Origin: Uloborus plumipes
Taxonomy: Eukaryota > Arthropoda > Arachnida > Araneae > Uloboridae
Length of the DNA stretch: 64,000 nucleotides
Reading direction: 5' to 3'
NCBI GenBank assembly: GCA_038373865.1
Contig: JAXGGA010005195.1
Coordinates: 16,427 to 80,426, forward strand
Under the pieces are notes generated by a model. That model was not told the origin of the DNA and made no database searches. It was given only the letters and a program-made list of their open reading frames with translations. Both the position numbers and the translations under genes were made by a program. Below are positions 21,860 to 33,264 of this stretch, in pieces; the stretch's first letter is position 1; each line of letters begins with the position of its first letter.

Positions 21860-23160
21860 TACAAATACAAATGCGACGACCAGCAACACGCTCTGGGCCT
21901 AACTGGGCTGGTCCTAGTCAAATTATAGACCCCAAGGAAGATTAATAGCCCTCTTAAATCTATCTACTCCATTGCTCCTTACCGCCTCTTCCGGTAAACT
22001 GCTCCAAGTTCCCACTACCCTGCTAAAATAGTAATTTTTCCGAATTTCCAGATTAGCCTGAGATTTAAACAACTTAAAACAATGACCCCTTGTCCTGCTT
22101 CCCGTGCAAAAATCTAACCCCGTAACATCATTCATTTTAATAAATTTAAACAACTGAATCATGTCCCCTCTGATTCTCCTTTGTTCAAGATTATACGTAT
22201 TAAGCATTCTGGGGGTCTGGAATCATAGTCTAAAATTAGAAAATCCATTTACTAGCCTTGTAGCCTTTCTTTGTACCCTTTCCAATAAATTAATATCTTT
22301 CTTCAGATAAGGAGACCAAAACTGAACAACATACTCTAAATGAGGTCTTACCAAACTTCTATATAAAGGCAGAAGAACCTTTTTAGATTTTTAGATTTGT
22401 TTGAAATAGATCTATTAATAAACCCAAGCATCCTATTGACTTTGTTGCTAGATATGCTGCACTGTTGACTAAACTTAAGCCCTGATTTATTAAGACACCT
22501 GGATCCATAACATTATTTGCCTTACTAATGACTGAACCCTGTAAATAATAGCTTATATGCTTATTTCCATGACCTAAATGCAGCACTTGACATTTTCCAA
22601 CTTTAACTGCCGTACCCCACTTGTCTGCCCACTTAGTAATATGATCCAAATCCTGTTGCAGCTAATTTACTTGTTCGCCATTTTCTACAACCCCCATAAT
22701 TTTGACATCATCAGCAAAACAATTCATATTTCCAGAAACATTTTCATGAATATCATTCATAAAAATAGTAAAAAAAGAGGAAGGGGACTTAAAACCGATC
22801 CTTGGGGAACCCCACTTAAAACCTCACTCCATTTAGAATGGTTACCCCTATCAACTACTTGTTGCTTCCTTCCTGTCAGCCAATTCCTAACCCAAACTGA
22901 ATTTTACCTCCTATTCCGAAATCATCTAATTTGCTGAGTAGTGCTACATGAGGCACCTTATCGAAAGCTTTTTGAAACTCTATGTAAACAACATCTACAC
23001 ACTTTTTGTTATCCAAAACCATGGTAAAATTGTCGCAGAAATATAATAAAGTAGCACACGATTTCCTTTTCTGAAACCATACTGCAAACTAGTCAACAGC
23101 CCATTATTTTCTAAGAAATTCCTAATCTTAATTTTGATCAATGTTTTAAACATTTTACAA
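21860..23160 (-). mobile_element. CR1-type LINE, 3' segment (RT palm to 3' end)
   Basis: On the minus strand this carries the second half of a CR1-type reverse transcriptase. In coding order: FLENNGLLTSLQYGFRKG near 23080, the catalytic FADDVKIMG near 22705, RPHLEYVVQFWSPYLKKD near 22330, and the C-terminal block RRIRGDMIQLFKFI...SRVVGTWSSLPEEAV (21923-22207), all CR1 hallmarks. Several frameshifts and stops make it inactive. The 3' tail near 21860 has ATTTGT-type repeats. The upstream coding continues at 25797-25889 and 45107-45575, since two later insertions split it. The hAT element at 18418-21837 lies just beyond its 3' end. Confidence 0.88.
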
Positions 23161-24139
23161 AAACCCTTCACGATGCAAGACTTACTCTTTGCAATGGCCC
23201 TCCTAGATATGAAGAAAACTCCAGGTCTAGACGGTTTGCATGGACAAATGCTTGAAAATCTAGGAACAGGTGGAAAACAGCGGCTTCTGGACATTATTAA
23301 TCTCTCATGGAGAAAAGGGCGATTGCCTCGTGAATGGAAAAGGGCTACAATTATCCCATTCAAGAAGCCAAACAGGACATCCTCTTCCCCCGAAGACTTT
23401 CACCCCATTGCTCTCACCTGTACAGCTAGTAAACTAATGGAGAAGATGATATTGATAAGACTCCAATACTTCTTGGATAAGAACAGTCTTCTCCCTGCTG
23501 AACAGTATGGCTTTAGAAAAGGACACACAGTACAGTTGACTTAGTCCTGTACTTTGCCCAAACCATCAGAGACTCCCAGAATTCTAAACCTACTCATCAT
23601 ACAGTTGCTGCATTGTTAGACCTTACAAAGGCCTTTGACAGGGTATGGGTTAACAAGCTTATTATTAAACTTCACGACTTGTTCAATCTTCGAGGTAATA
23701 CCTTAGCATGGATATCTGATTATCTGCACCACAGGCAGATTAGAGTAAAAGTCAATAACTCACTTTCAGATACCTATAAACTAAGTCAAAGAGTGTCTCA
23801 AGGTACTGTTCTGATCCCAACTCTATTTAATTTATATATGACTGGTGCCGAAAAAATAATCTCCCCTTTTACTAATATAGGCATGTTCGCCGATGACATC
23901 GCAATTTGGAGCTCGGGCACTGTAATTCACGAACTGGAGTCTAAAGTCAACACGTTGGATTCCTTGTCCAGCTTTGCAGCTGATCATAAACTTTACTTCA
24001 ATCCTTCCAAACAATAGCAACCTTCTTCACTACTGATAAACACCTATACAGCTACCAACCAAGTATTCTATATCAGGGTCAATACTTAACTTACGAAAAA
24101 CATCCTAAATACTTAGGATTCATATTAGATCCTGAATTC
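23161..24139 (+). pseudogene. LINE reverse transcriptase, broken (upstream of solo LTR)
   Basis: Reverse transcriptase that would copy the element's RNA at the target site. Visible blocks in order: TPGLDGLHGQMLENLG, PREWKRATIIPFKKP, YGFRKGHT (to 23540), then after a frameshift at about 23535 LDLTKAFDRVW (motif A, with the first Asp), SQGTVLIPTLFNLYM and FADDIAIW (motif C, about 23890). A stop at 24015 and another frameshift follow, then KYLGFILDPEF runs up to the solo LTR. N-terminal ORF1, endonuclease and the first RT blocks are missing by truncation. It is not functional. Confidence 0.88.
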
Positions 24140-24375
24140 TGTTGGACTTGAGGAGAGTAGTGGAAGCTTAAGCACGGATTGCAAATACATGAAGGATAAA
24201 AAGGAATTTAATTTAACATGCACAAAAACACATCACAACATATAAGAGCGAAAGAGAGAAGAAAGAAATAATAACTTTAGAAAACAACAAATAGGTTGCT
24301 ATAGTAACGCAGCCATTAGCCAAACTTAAATTAATAAAAGTTGTTTAAACGTTCAAGGCTGAACTCAATTCAACA
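24140..24375. mobile_element. Copia solo LTR
   Basis: 236 bp beginning TGTTGGACTT and ending CTCAATTCAACA, with a 5-bp duplication AATTC on both sides (24135-24139 and 24376-24380). It is the same LTR as in the Copia element at 31149-36220 (233 bp), with a few differences. A single LTR with its own duplication is the product of recombination between the two LTRs of a former full element. Confidence 0.95.
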
Positions 24376-25757
24376 AATTCACCAGCAACAAGCACATCGA
24401 ATACATCACCCTGAAGGCTAAGAAAAGGCTTACCATCATGAAATACATTGATGGAAGAGACTAGGGTGCTGAAGCGGCTACCCTCAGAGCAACTTATAAT
24501 GCCCTTATTAGACCTGTTCTGGAATTCGGCTTTCCCATCTACTGTTGTGCATCTGACACTAATTTGAAAAAGTTAGAACAAGTCCTGCTAAGCGCAGCCC
24601 GTATTGTTACTGGACTTACACGCAGCTGCCCAACAAATATAGTACTCTTTGAGGCAGATCTTCAACCGCTGCAACTCAGAAGACAGGTTATCCTCACGAA
24701 ATATTACAATAAGCTATCCAGCTATGGCAACTAAAACAACACTTCAAGATACCTAAACACATGGAAAAGCAATCAAAGACTGAAGAAAAACAGCCCTTTC
24801 AGCCAAGTATCATCACTACAACTATTGCACCAAGAAGTAAAGCCTCATTCCCTCCATTTCAGCTTAAACCCATCAGAAGAGCTCATTAGAGTCCACTTTT
24901 ACCTCAACTTCACAGATCCAGTTACTAAAAACGACTTCATTCCTGACCATCTCAAACAACTGGCTTTAGAAATTATTAACAATATTCCTAAAACAGACAT
25001 TAAGATCTACACAGATGGCAGTAAAATAGACAATACAGCAGGGAGCAGAATTTACATTGAAACACCAGAACGTAAATTATCTTTTTACCAACGCAACCCT
25101 AACTTTTGCTCAGTATTCAGAAGTGAACTTCTTGCAATTGAAGCTGGGCTTGAGGCAATCTCTGAGGAGAACAACTTTGAAGATGTTTGGATTTTAACAG
25201 ATAGCCGTAGTGCTCTGCAACACCTTAAGGATCGACTACATATTGGTGACCACACAAGTACCTCCATCTATAACAAACTAAAATCCATTTCACAACACCA
25301 CGAAATACATCTGCACTGGATTCCATCACATGTGGATATTCAAGGTAATGAATTGGCAGATAGACTTGCTAAGGAGGGCTGCAAACAACAGACTCCCACC
25401 TCAACTAAACTCACGTATCACGAAATATGTTCCATAAAGAAAGCCGAAATTATGAAGGAATGGCTGGTGCCCCCATCCAGCAACTGGTACTCTTCAATCA
25501 AACCAGGCTTCTTTCTCACCTTATCAGGAGACAGATCATACTACACCTGCCTAACACGTCTGGCCAGTGGTCATATCATAACCTTAAAATACACAGATGG
25601 CGAGAAAACCTTTCTCCAGTATACCAAATGCCACCAACACCGAGCTTCCCCCAAACACATTTTGGACTGTCTCGGAATTACCAGAGAGGATATTTACTCG
25701 TCTCCTCTGCTGGTTGCGGACTTCTTTACGGTCAATGGTTTATTTGAGCTGGTCTGA
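24376..25757 (+). pseudogene. LINE C-terminal part with RNase H domain
   Basis: Continuation of the LINE protein after the solo LTR: AKKRLTIMKYIDG, a stop near 24460, then LIRPVLEFGFPIYCCA and LEQVLLSAARIVTGL, the region between RT and RNase H. A clean 310-residue frame (24825-25757) holds RNase H, with YTDGSK (about residue 64), SELLAIEAGL (101), TDSRSAL (126) and HWIPSHVDIQGNELADRLA (165-183), so all catalytic positions are present. It would remove the RNA template strand. Stops near 24460 and 24732 and the lost N-terminus make the whole protein inactive. Confidence 0.85.
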
Positions 25758-25796
25758 AACTACGTCAGACCAGCTAGGAGATAAGAAGAAGAAGAA

Positions 25797-25889
25797 ATTT
25801 TACAAGCAACTGAAGTCAGACTCACAGGTCTATAAGTTCCTGCATTACCTCTAGACCCTTTCTTGAAGAGCGGCGTAATGTTAGCCAGT
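25797..25889 (-). mobile_element. CR1 LINE, middle fragment between two insertions
   Basis: On the minus strand this reads LANITPLFKKGSRGNAGTYR then PVSLTSVAC, the CR1 fingers region. It joins in frame to PEHWKL of the 45107-45575 piece on one side and to KMFKTLIK of the 21860-23160 piece on the other. This shows that Bel/Pao and the RNase-H LINE inserted into one CR1 copy. Confidence 0.9.
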
Positions 25890-26127
25890 TGTCACGGTCA
25901 GACGTCAGACGAGGTATGCAAAGTGCGCCGTTGCCACTGAGTTGAAAAGGGTTTTTGGCAACGGCGGACTTACTTAAGAGAGTTGTAGCAGTTGTAGTTG
26001 TCAGTGTTTGTTGTGTCAGTAACAGGATGGCGAAAGCCTAATAAGTTGATGTTTAGTAGCAATAAATGATGTTCGTTACAACCTCGACATGTTTATTTCT
26101 ATAGTTCAGTCTAAATTGCCTTTCACA
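25890..26127 (+). repeat. Bel/Pao 5' LTR (238 bp)
   Basis: Starts TGTCACGGTCAGACGTCAGA and ends GCCTTTCACA. It matches the 3' LTR (41996-45106 minus its insertion, 234 bp). It contains AATAAATGATG near 26063, a likely polyadenylation-signal region. Directly after it, TTGGTGCACGAAACCCGGGA (26128-26147) is the presumed primer-binding site. Confidence 0.93.
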
Positions 26128-26209
26128 TTGGTGCACGAAACCCGGGAGATTATAGAACTGGAAGAATTTGAACCTGAAACTTGCTAGTTTAATGAACTGA
26201 ATTGGAAAT

Positions 26210-26323
26210 ATGACGACTTTGGCAGCATTGGAAAAGCAGGTGAAGAAACGGGGAAGGCTGAGGGCTCGAGTAACAAGAATTATAAAGAAATTGAAAGTTT
26301 TGTTGAGTACAGAACCGGTGGAT
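26210..26323 (+). pseudogene. Bel/Pao gag, N-terminal piece
   Basis: An ATG at 26210 begins MTTLAALEKQVKKRGRLRA, the basic N-terminus usual for Bel/Pao Gag, and runs in frame to the 4-bp site GGAT (26320-26323), where the 2,064-bp TIR element entered. After removal of the element and one GGAT copy, the frame continues at 28392. Gag would form the particle that packages the element's RNA. Confidence 0.85.
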
Positions 26324-28387
26324 GGGTAATTCCATGTAAATGTCAACCGAGACATGATTTTTTCATCTTCCAATATATATACTGTGTGATATATCATTTT
26401 AAAGATAATTTTTCAAATTTTTAGAGTTTAACCTCAGTTCTCACAAAATATTGCTCTAAACACCTACAAAATGGCTATAAAGATAAGACATGCAGTTACC
26501 AAAAACATCGCATATTTTTCTAACTTTTCATATTCATATATAGTTTAAAAAAACTGCAAATAATAATGAATTTTTTTTTAATTATTGAAGCATGGTTCTT
26601 TTGCTTTACAGCAATATATAATATTTTTTTGTTTTATCATAAAATAGATATTGCAAGTTAGTAACTATTCAGTCTGATTTACTTGTTATGTTAGTCACAA
26701 AAACATGAATTAATTCAGTTATTTCCTTCTGGAAATAATATTTTTTACATTTTTTTCCCTGATCTCTTCTATGTTATGGGCACAGTTAGATTGATAAGGT
26801 TGTTCATAAAGAATTTCCTTTTTTCTAACCATAGGACTTGTGACTAACATAACATCATTGTGTGTGACTAACATAACATCACTGTGACTAACATAACATG
26901 ACTGTTCAAGAAATGCTAAATTCTTAATCAAGCAATTTAGTTTAGAAACAAATTAATTTTTGAACCTCTTATTATGAAGAAATTAGTGTGACCATATATA
27001 CTGCAGTAATTTTTGTTTTCAGTTTTTTTTAATGGTAAATTTGGGGTCAAAAATTTATGCTGTAATTTGTGACGCGAGTAATCGACATATGAAGTCAACA
27101 TCTTCAATAGAAGAATTTTAAATGACTTTAAAGCTATGTGCGGTATCACTGTGCAAATAAGTTTTCTATGAACATATGGAACTGCTGCTCACTTAAAAAA
27201 CAGATATGACCCTAACTGCCTCCAGCATCTACAGGTCATGGAGTTTTATGACATTGGATCATGTATAGCACAACGTGTAAAGCACGTTTTTACATGGGCA
27301 AAGTTTGGTAATTAATGCATAGGAATTATTTCAGGAATTAAAAAAAAAAAACAAGAATTGCAGATAAACTGATTGTTTGTGAGTAAAAGTGACATGGTTG
27401 AAAAGAAAGAGTTAGACTTATTGTTTGAAAACGGGAATCCCCGAAATAGGTTTTTCGGTAAGAATGATATGCTGTAAATATGGATAAATTTTAAATTTGT
27501 TCATTAAAAAATACAGGGGATGAAATCCCAAGAAAATAAGTTTTTTTTTATGGAAATTGTGGAAGATGGGAAGCTGCTGATAATTTTGAAGGAAATTTTC
27601 CCGGACTGTTCCGAGATACAAAAACTAAGACAGTGCACAGTGGGTAATTTTATTGTGGTGGTATTTACATCTTGTAAGTCTATATGTTAAGTAGGTTTTA
27701 AACATGAATGAAAATGATTATGAACTCTACATGAGCATAAGCTCTGAAATAATCTTTGTGTTTCCCGCAAATGAGGATAAATTTTAAATTTAAAGAACCC
27801 AAATTTCGAAAGTCTTGTCGCAAACAGCTGCAAATTCCCGCAGACATTATTACAAAATTGAACTGGAAATTTTGTTTACAAGTAAACATGTGTATTAAGC
27901 TTCAATAAAATCTTGTTTGCAGTCTAATATTTGTACTAATATTATCTGTAATACACTTAAAGTTAAATGTCTAATCGTGTGTTATGTTAGTCACAGGCGA
28001 TTTTTATTAAAACACTACTTTTTGCAATATCATTTAAAATATATGCCAAATTTACAATTATTAATGTGAAAATAACCTTTCAAATAGATACTATCAGTGA
28101 AAAAAATATTATTTTTTGGTTTAGTTTTAGAGAATTGTGTTGATGAATTTAATGCAAAATTTTGAGGGTTGCAAATCTGTTATGTTAGTCACGTTGATCA
28201 AAATGTTCCGTAACCGTCAAAAACTGAAAGCAATATTATTATTTTTTTATATTAACTTAAACAACTCATCTATGCAGAGAAGAATAACACCTTGTTTTTG
28301 CAATTGTGAAAAAAAATGTGGCTAGCAAACAGAAAATAATATTAAAAATTTGTTCTAACTGTTATGTTAGCCACAATGGAATTACCC
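26324..28387. mobile_element. 2,064-bp TIR element with repeated TGTTATGTTAGTCACA
   Basis: The termini GGGTAATTCCAT and ATGGAATTACCC are inverted. The duplication is the 4-bp GGAT (26320-26323 and 28388-28391), and excision restores the gag frame exactly. The 16-bp word TGTTATGTTAGTCACA or its complement occurs at least seven times: near 26686, three in tandem at 26839-26900, near 27979, near 28179 and at the right end near 28360 (as TGTTATGTTAGCCACA). No transposase is recognised. The superfamily is uncertain, and 4-bp duplications occur in groups such as Sola and Chapaev. Confidence 0.85.
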
Positions 28388-29543
28388 GGATACGGATTTA
28401 TTAGAAGTAACTCGCGAGTTATTAATTGAAAAAGAAGAAAATTTGGAAATACTTATTGATGCAATTGAATCGCAAATAACAGATGAGCTATTGAAAAAGC
28501 AGCTACAAGCGGTAGAAAATTACAAAGAAGAAATTTTGATGTGCAAGTCTCGTGTAAAGAAATACTTGAAGAATTCCTTACAAGTTGAAAATAATAATGT
28601 GTCAACTGCTTCCGTGGATACAAGTCCCTTTCAGTTAAGTACTTCTGCATTTGTCAAACTTCCACAATTAGTAATTGAAAAATTTAACGGAAATATATGT
28701 AAATGGCCTAACTTCTGGGCACAGTTCAAAAGTAGTATTCATGATAATAATTCGCTAACTGAAGTTGAAAAGTTTAATTACTTAAAAACTTATTTAATAG
28801 CTGATGCAGAAACTGCAATTTCTGGGTTGTCATTAGAAACAAAAAATTACGAGAGAGCTCTGAAATCTCGCTTTGGGAGAAAAGAATTAATCATTGATAG
28901 GCATATGTCTAACCTGTTGAGTTTAGTACCGTGTAAAAATTCAAGGGATGTATATTCGCTGCGTAAATTGTATGATACTTGTTCTGTAGAAATTGGCGCA
29001 TTGGAAAGTCTTGGTATTCGGCCGGACTCGTACGGTGTACTTTTATTTCCTATTTTAATTAAATGTATACCAAGTGATATGGCTTTAGATTTTAATCGAT
29101 GTCACGATTCGGAACAAAATAAAGTTTCAGATTTATTGAGCTTTTTGAAAAAAGAAGTAGAATCGAGGGAAATGACTTTGAATTTAAGTAAAATGAAAAA
29201 TGATGAGTTCAAAAATACTGATACCTATGAAAATGAGTTTCAGAAAAGCAAAGGTTTTAATAGGTACAACTATAAGAGTAAGGAAATAAAATCCTTGGCT
29301 GCCGCATTAAGTGCAATTGTTGAAAAGTTTTGCGTGTTTTACGAAAGATTGTGTGATCATTTTTCAGATGATTGTAATAAATTAAATATACATGAGAAAA
29401 AATGTATCTTAAAGAAAAATGAAGATGTTTCGCATGTTATAAAAAATTTCACGTTAAAAAACTTTGTAGGACTAAAGTTTAATGTAATTTTTCCCATAAA
29501 CCAGGTCACCATAAGGGTTTATGTGAAAAATCTTATCCCATGA
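28388..29543 (+). pseudogene. Bel/Pao gag, main part (DUF1759)
   Basis: Open frame from the GGAT junction to 29543. After a coiled, acidic N-terminal part comes KLPQLVIEKFNGNICKWPNF and then LKTYLIADAETAISGL, the DUF1759 capsid-type block of Bel/Pao Gag. The zinc-knuckle region near 29330-29470 is degraded (KFCVFYERLCDHFSDDC keeps some Cys/His). A frameshift near 29470 shifts the rest (HKPGHHKGLCEKSYP) into another frame, so Gag-Pol could not be made whole. Confidence 0.88.
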
Positions 29544-29561
29544 ATGACTCAGGCCACTTGT

Positions 29562-30163
29562 TTAAAAATCAAGTAAAAAATCCTGAGGTAATAATGACTT
29601 CAATTGTTCCACATGAAAAGGAAATTGAAAATTGTAAACAGAATATTTTGCTTCAAACATTTCGAGCTGTAATTGTTGATTCAGAGTGTAAGGTTTAGGT
29701 GAATTGTCATGGGTTAATTGATTCGGGTAGTCAACGCAGTTTCATTCATGAAAGAATAGCCAATAAGTTGAAACTGCCAGTAGTTGCTACTGAAAAATTG
29801 AGCTTACATACTTTCGAAAATAGTACTCCTATTAACGTTACTAAGCGCCGAGTTAAATTTTCACTGTGTAATGTGGAAGATAAAAATAAGAGTTTGAGTA
29901 TCGAAGCCTTAGAATCCCCCGAGATATGTAGTACCTTAATTGAACCACCCAATGAGGAATTGCGAAAACAAATTCAGTCCTTGGATAGTAAATTGTCAGA
30001 TTACGGAAAAGGTTATAATGATAATAACATTGATATTTTGATTGGTTCGGACTATTTTTGGAAATTAGTATCCGGTACAACAAAGCGTTTAAATGAAAAA
30101 TTAATGCTAGTTGATACTTTGATGGGATGGATAATTCATGGTCCAAGTCCAAATTTTAATTGA
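29562..30163 (+). pseudogene. Bel/Pao aspartic protease (DUF1758)
   Basis: The frame reads up to a stop at 29696-29698 and resumes with NCHGLIDSGSQRSFI, whose D-S-G is the protease active site, followed by HERIANKLKLPVVATEK and, at about residue 110, DILIGSDYFWKLVSG, the second conserved block of this family. The protease would cut Gag-Pol into mature proteins. The frame ends at 30163 because an inverted repeat (30156-30424) entered here. An in-frame stop and this insertion disable it. Confidence 0.88.
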
Positions 30164-30424
30164 ATCGTTTATTTCGAAAAGGTAACATCTCTATTTTGAT
30201 CTCCTCTGTCTCTTTAGAAAATTAAACAGCGCACGGTTATATTTTTGAATGTCATAATCAATGGTTATTTGGTAAATTATTACAGTAATTGTGTACTTAA
30301 CTAAAGGCATTTTTTCATTGATTATGACATTCAAAAATATAACCGTGCGCTGTTTAGTTTTCTAAAGAGATAGAGGAGATCAAAATAGAGATGTTACCTT
30401 TTCGAAATAAACGATTCAATTTGA
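30156..30424. repeat. Hairpin insertion (about 107-bp arms) in pol
   Basis: The left arm 30156-30262 (TTGAATCGTTTATTTCGAAA onward) is repeated in reverse at 30316-30422, with a spacer of about 53 bp. It sits between the protease and the RT and breaks the frame. Flanks TTTTAA and TTTGAA might be a diverged 6-bp duplication, but this is weak. It may be a MITE or a local inverted duplication. Confidence 0.8.
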
Positions 30425-31148
30425 ATTTTGAGTCTTTATCGGTCGGAGTATTGAACGCTGTTGTAACGAAAGATTTAGATGATGCATTAACGAATCGGTT
30501 AAAAGCCTTTTGGGAGTTAGAATCTCTGGGAATCCAGAATGGTCCTTCAAAACGAGCAGTTTCAGATGAGGAAGCTCTTCAAAATTTTGAAAAAACTTTA
30601 ACCTTTAAAGGTAGATATGTGGTTGAACTTCCGTGGAATATGATGTTGACAATTTAGTTAGCAATTACGATAATGCGCGAAAGCGATTAAATTCACTAAT
30701 AAGAAGATTCTATAAAGACCCTTCGTTGTATCTTGAATATAAAAAAGTGATTGATGAATATCTTAAATTGGGAATCGTGGAAGAAGTTATTGAAACTTGC
30801 GATGTAAGGCATCCTACGTATTATTTACCACATTCTCCTGTTATAAGAAAGGATAAAAAAAACGACAATGCTCAGAATTGTGTTTGATGGCTCATCCCAC
30901 CCCCCGGGGTCTCCGTCCCTCAACGAACTATTGCATTCTGGTCCCAACTTAAATCCAGATCTTCTGAATTTAATTCTCGCATTTAGGTTCCATAAAATTG
31001 TATTTGTTGCAGATATAGAAAAGGCATTTCTAAACAATTGGCCTTGCAGAGACTGATCGCGATGTAGTCAGGTTTTTGTGGATAGATGAATTATTAGACG
31101 TTACCGCCATTCCCTTTTTGCTGTCAGCGGTTGTACGGTACCACTTGC
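30425..31148 (+). pseudogene. Bel/Pao reverse transcriptase, N-terminal half
   Basis: Three frames, linked by frameshifts near 30640 and 30870, spell the start of a Bel/Pao RT: NFESLSVGVLN, FWELESLGIQNG, then YKKVIDEYLKLGIVEEV and HPTYYLPHSPVIRKDKK, then LRIVFDGSSHPPGSPSLNEL and FVADIEKAFL (RT motif A, first catalytic Asp). After another shift comes DRDVVRFLWIDELLD, up to YHL at the Copia insertion (TSD CTTGC 31144-31148). It would copy the element RNA into DNA in the particle. Inactive. Confidence 0.9.
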
Positions 31149-33253
31149 TGTTGGACTTTAGGAGAGTAGTGGAAGCTTAAGCACGGATTGCAAATACATG
31201 AAGGATAAAAAGGAATTTAATTTAACAAACACAAAAACACATCATAACATATAAGAGCGAAAAGAGAGAAAAAGTAATAACTTTAGAAAACAACAAATAG
31301 GTTGCTATAGTAACGCAGCCATTAGCCAAACCAAGGCTACACTAGATAGCGCTTTATACAGGCTTCTTCATTACCCAAAACATCAATGGTAAAGATTTGC
31401 CCGCTAGAGAGCGCTGAAAAAGGACCTCCTAAATGTTTGTTTACATTTATTAGCATGTTGTTTCTGCTGTAAAAAGTGATGTTTATCCTATCTTTAAGGG
31501 TTGAAAAATATTGATATAGTTAACTGAAGTGGAGTACAGAATGAATTGATGCCGAAGGCCTTATTAGTACTGCTTTTTAGGGGAAATAAATTCACTTTTC
31601 AGGTAAAGTTGGTCGCAATTCATGATTCAGTCATACGACATTCATTCATTGTTTACTTCGAATTAGCAACATATAGCAATGGCGTTCAATTTTGACATCT
31701 CTGCATTAATAAAATATACGCTTATATTCGCAGCCGATAAATAAAAATGTAGCAATGAAATAATATTGTTCTATTTACTATTTTGTTTCATTATTGTTGC
31801 TCACACGATCTTAATTGCTACGCAAAAGCTCAGATGTTCATTTTGATAGCGTTGACCCATCAGAGCGATAAATGGCGAATCTATTCGTAGGGACATTTCC
31901 TTTTGATGCCCCAGAATGAATGCCCTGCAATGAAGCGATTGGTGTTCAACGGAAAGACGATTGACAACAAAACATATTAATTTCTTTAGTAACAACGAAA
32001 TGAGCATATATAATCGCTTGGTACTAAAGAGCAAGTACGAAAAAAATAAACAAAACTACAATTTAACGACGACCAACTGTAAAATTTTGTTTTCATTTAC
32101 ACAAAAGAAAAAGGTAATGTTCTTTTTATGTTAAATTTCACACATTGATAATATTTCGATAATTGGGAATCTGGTGTGGTTGCCAAATTTTTGGCGATAA
32201 TTACTTTATTTTGTTGCTCTTTAGTTTATGTTTGCAAAGGAAGTATTTCCCTCGCTCATAAATTGGCCACAAAGATTTAACGCCAATAGGGAAAGATAAC
32301 CAGACTTCCAATCACCGAAATCTTCCCTTTTTTGTTTCTAATTTCACACATACGTTTAATACTTGAAAGTAAAATAATGGGCCAACTGAAGAAAAAGCTG
32401 CGAAATTATGTGAGGATTCTTAAAAAAAAAACTCGCCAAATCAACTTTAAAAGCTCCATTAGCATGTAACATAATAAGTTTAATAAATATATCGAGCCAT
32501 TATTATCATTGAAATTTAAATTAAAATGCAAAATAAGAGAAAAGAAGCAACCATGAAGACGATGCAGACTTAAAATTTTAATCTTCGCTTAGGTGGTAAG
32601 AAAATACATCGCCAAGTTAAAAAACGTACCTATAACTGAAACGTACATACTACCAAAGATCTCGGTTATTGAAATATTCTCAAAAGCTTTACGGAGAACA
32701 AATTCTTGATGTGCTTTTCAAGATATTAGTGCCATAGTCATTCCAAAATGTCCATTAAAATGTAAAAAAAATCGCCAAATAAATTAATTTGACAATCTAA
32801 ACTCATCAAAAGTTTTGATGGAACTATCGTTCCAAAATCGTAATTTATCGCTCTGCGGTGCCAGTGTCGTTTCATAGTTTAATTATAATTAGAATCAATT
32901 AAAATGAAAAATAATTCGCTAACTAATTAAAACAAGCCGTTAAAATGCAGAATAAACCAGCAAATCGAACAAGCTATTAAATGACGTTAAAATATAATAA
33001 AATAGAATTGAATGCCAAATTGTAAAATTGTCGCCAACAAATTAAATTTTAATTTTGTCTTTTATTATCTGATTTGTATATAATGTTAGTTACCACAAAA
33101 TTCGATAGATGTCGCTGGAAAAGGACGTCCGTTTTTATCCCAAATAATTTGATCAAATGAAGAAGCCTGTATAAAGCGCTATCTAGTGTAGCCTTGGCCA
33201 AACTTAAATTAATAAAAGTTGTTTAAACGTTCAAGGCTGAACTCAATTCAACA
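31149..33253 (-). repeat. Copia 3' LTR interrupted by a TIR element
   Basis: LTR pieces 31149-31331 and 33204-33253 add up, with one copy of GCCAAAC, to the 233-bp LTR seen at 35988-36220. The gap is the 1,865-bp TIR element at 31332-33196. Ends are TGTTGG and CAACA. Confidence 0.93.
31332..33196. mobile_element. 1,865-bp TIR element in the Copia LTR
   Basis: Perfect inverted ends of about 40 bp start CAAGGCTACACTAGATAGCG. The host site GCCAAAC is duplicated (31325-31331 and 33197-33203). It could be 8 bp with one mismatch (AGCCAAAC/GGCCAAAC), which with CAAGG termini suggests hAT. The interior is AT-rich and non-coding, with several ATCGCCAA words in its right half. It is younger than the Copia insertion. 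Confidence 0.88.
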
Positions 33254-33264
33254 CTCCTCCTCGT

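Larger units (their letters stand above)
23161..25796 (+). mobile_element. 5'-truncated RNase-H LINE inserted in CR1
   Basis: The 9-bp duplication ATTTTACAA (23152-23160 and 25797-25805) brackets the element, and removing it restores the CR1 frame. The 3' end is a GAA-rich tail (aagaagaagaagaa). It starts mid-reverse-transcriptase, as expected for 5' truncation during target-primed insertion. It encodes RT and RNase H (separate entries), which fits the I/R1/LOA group of non-LTR elements, though the exact clade is not settled. It holds a Copia solo LTR at 24140-24375. Confidence 0.9.
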
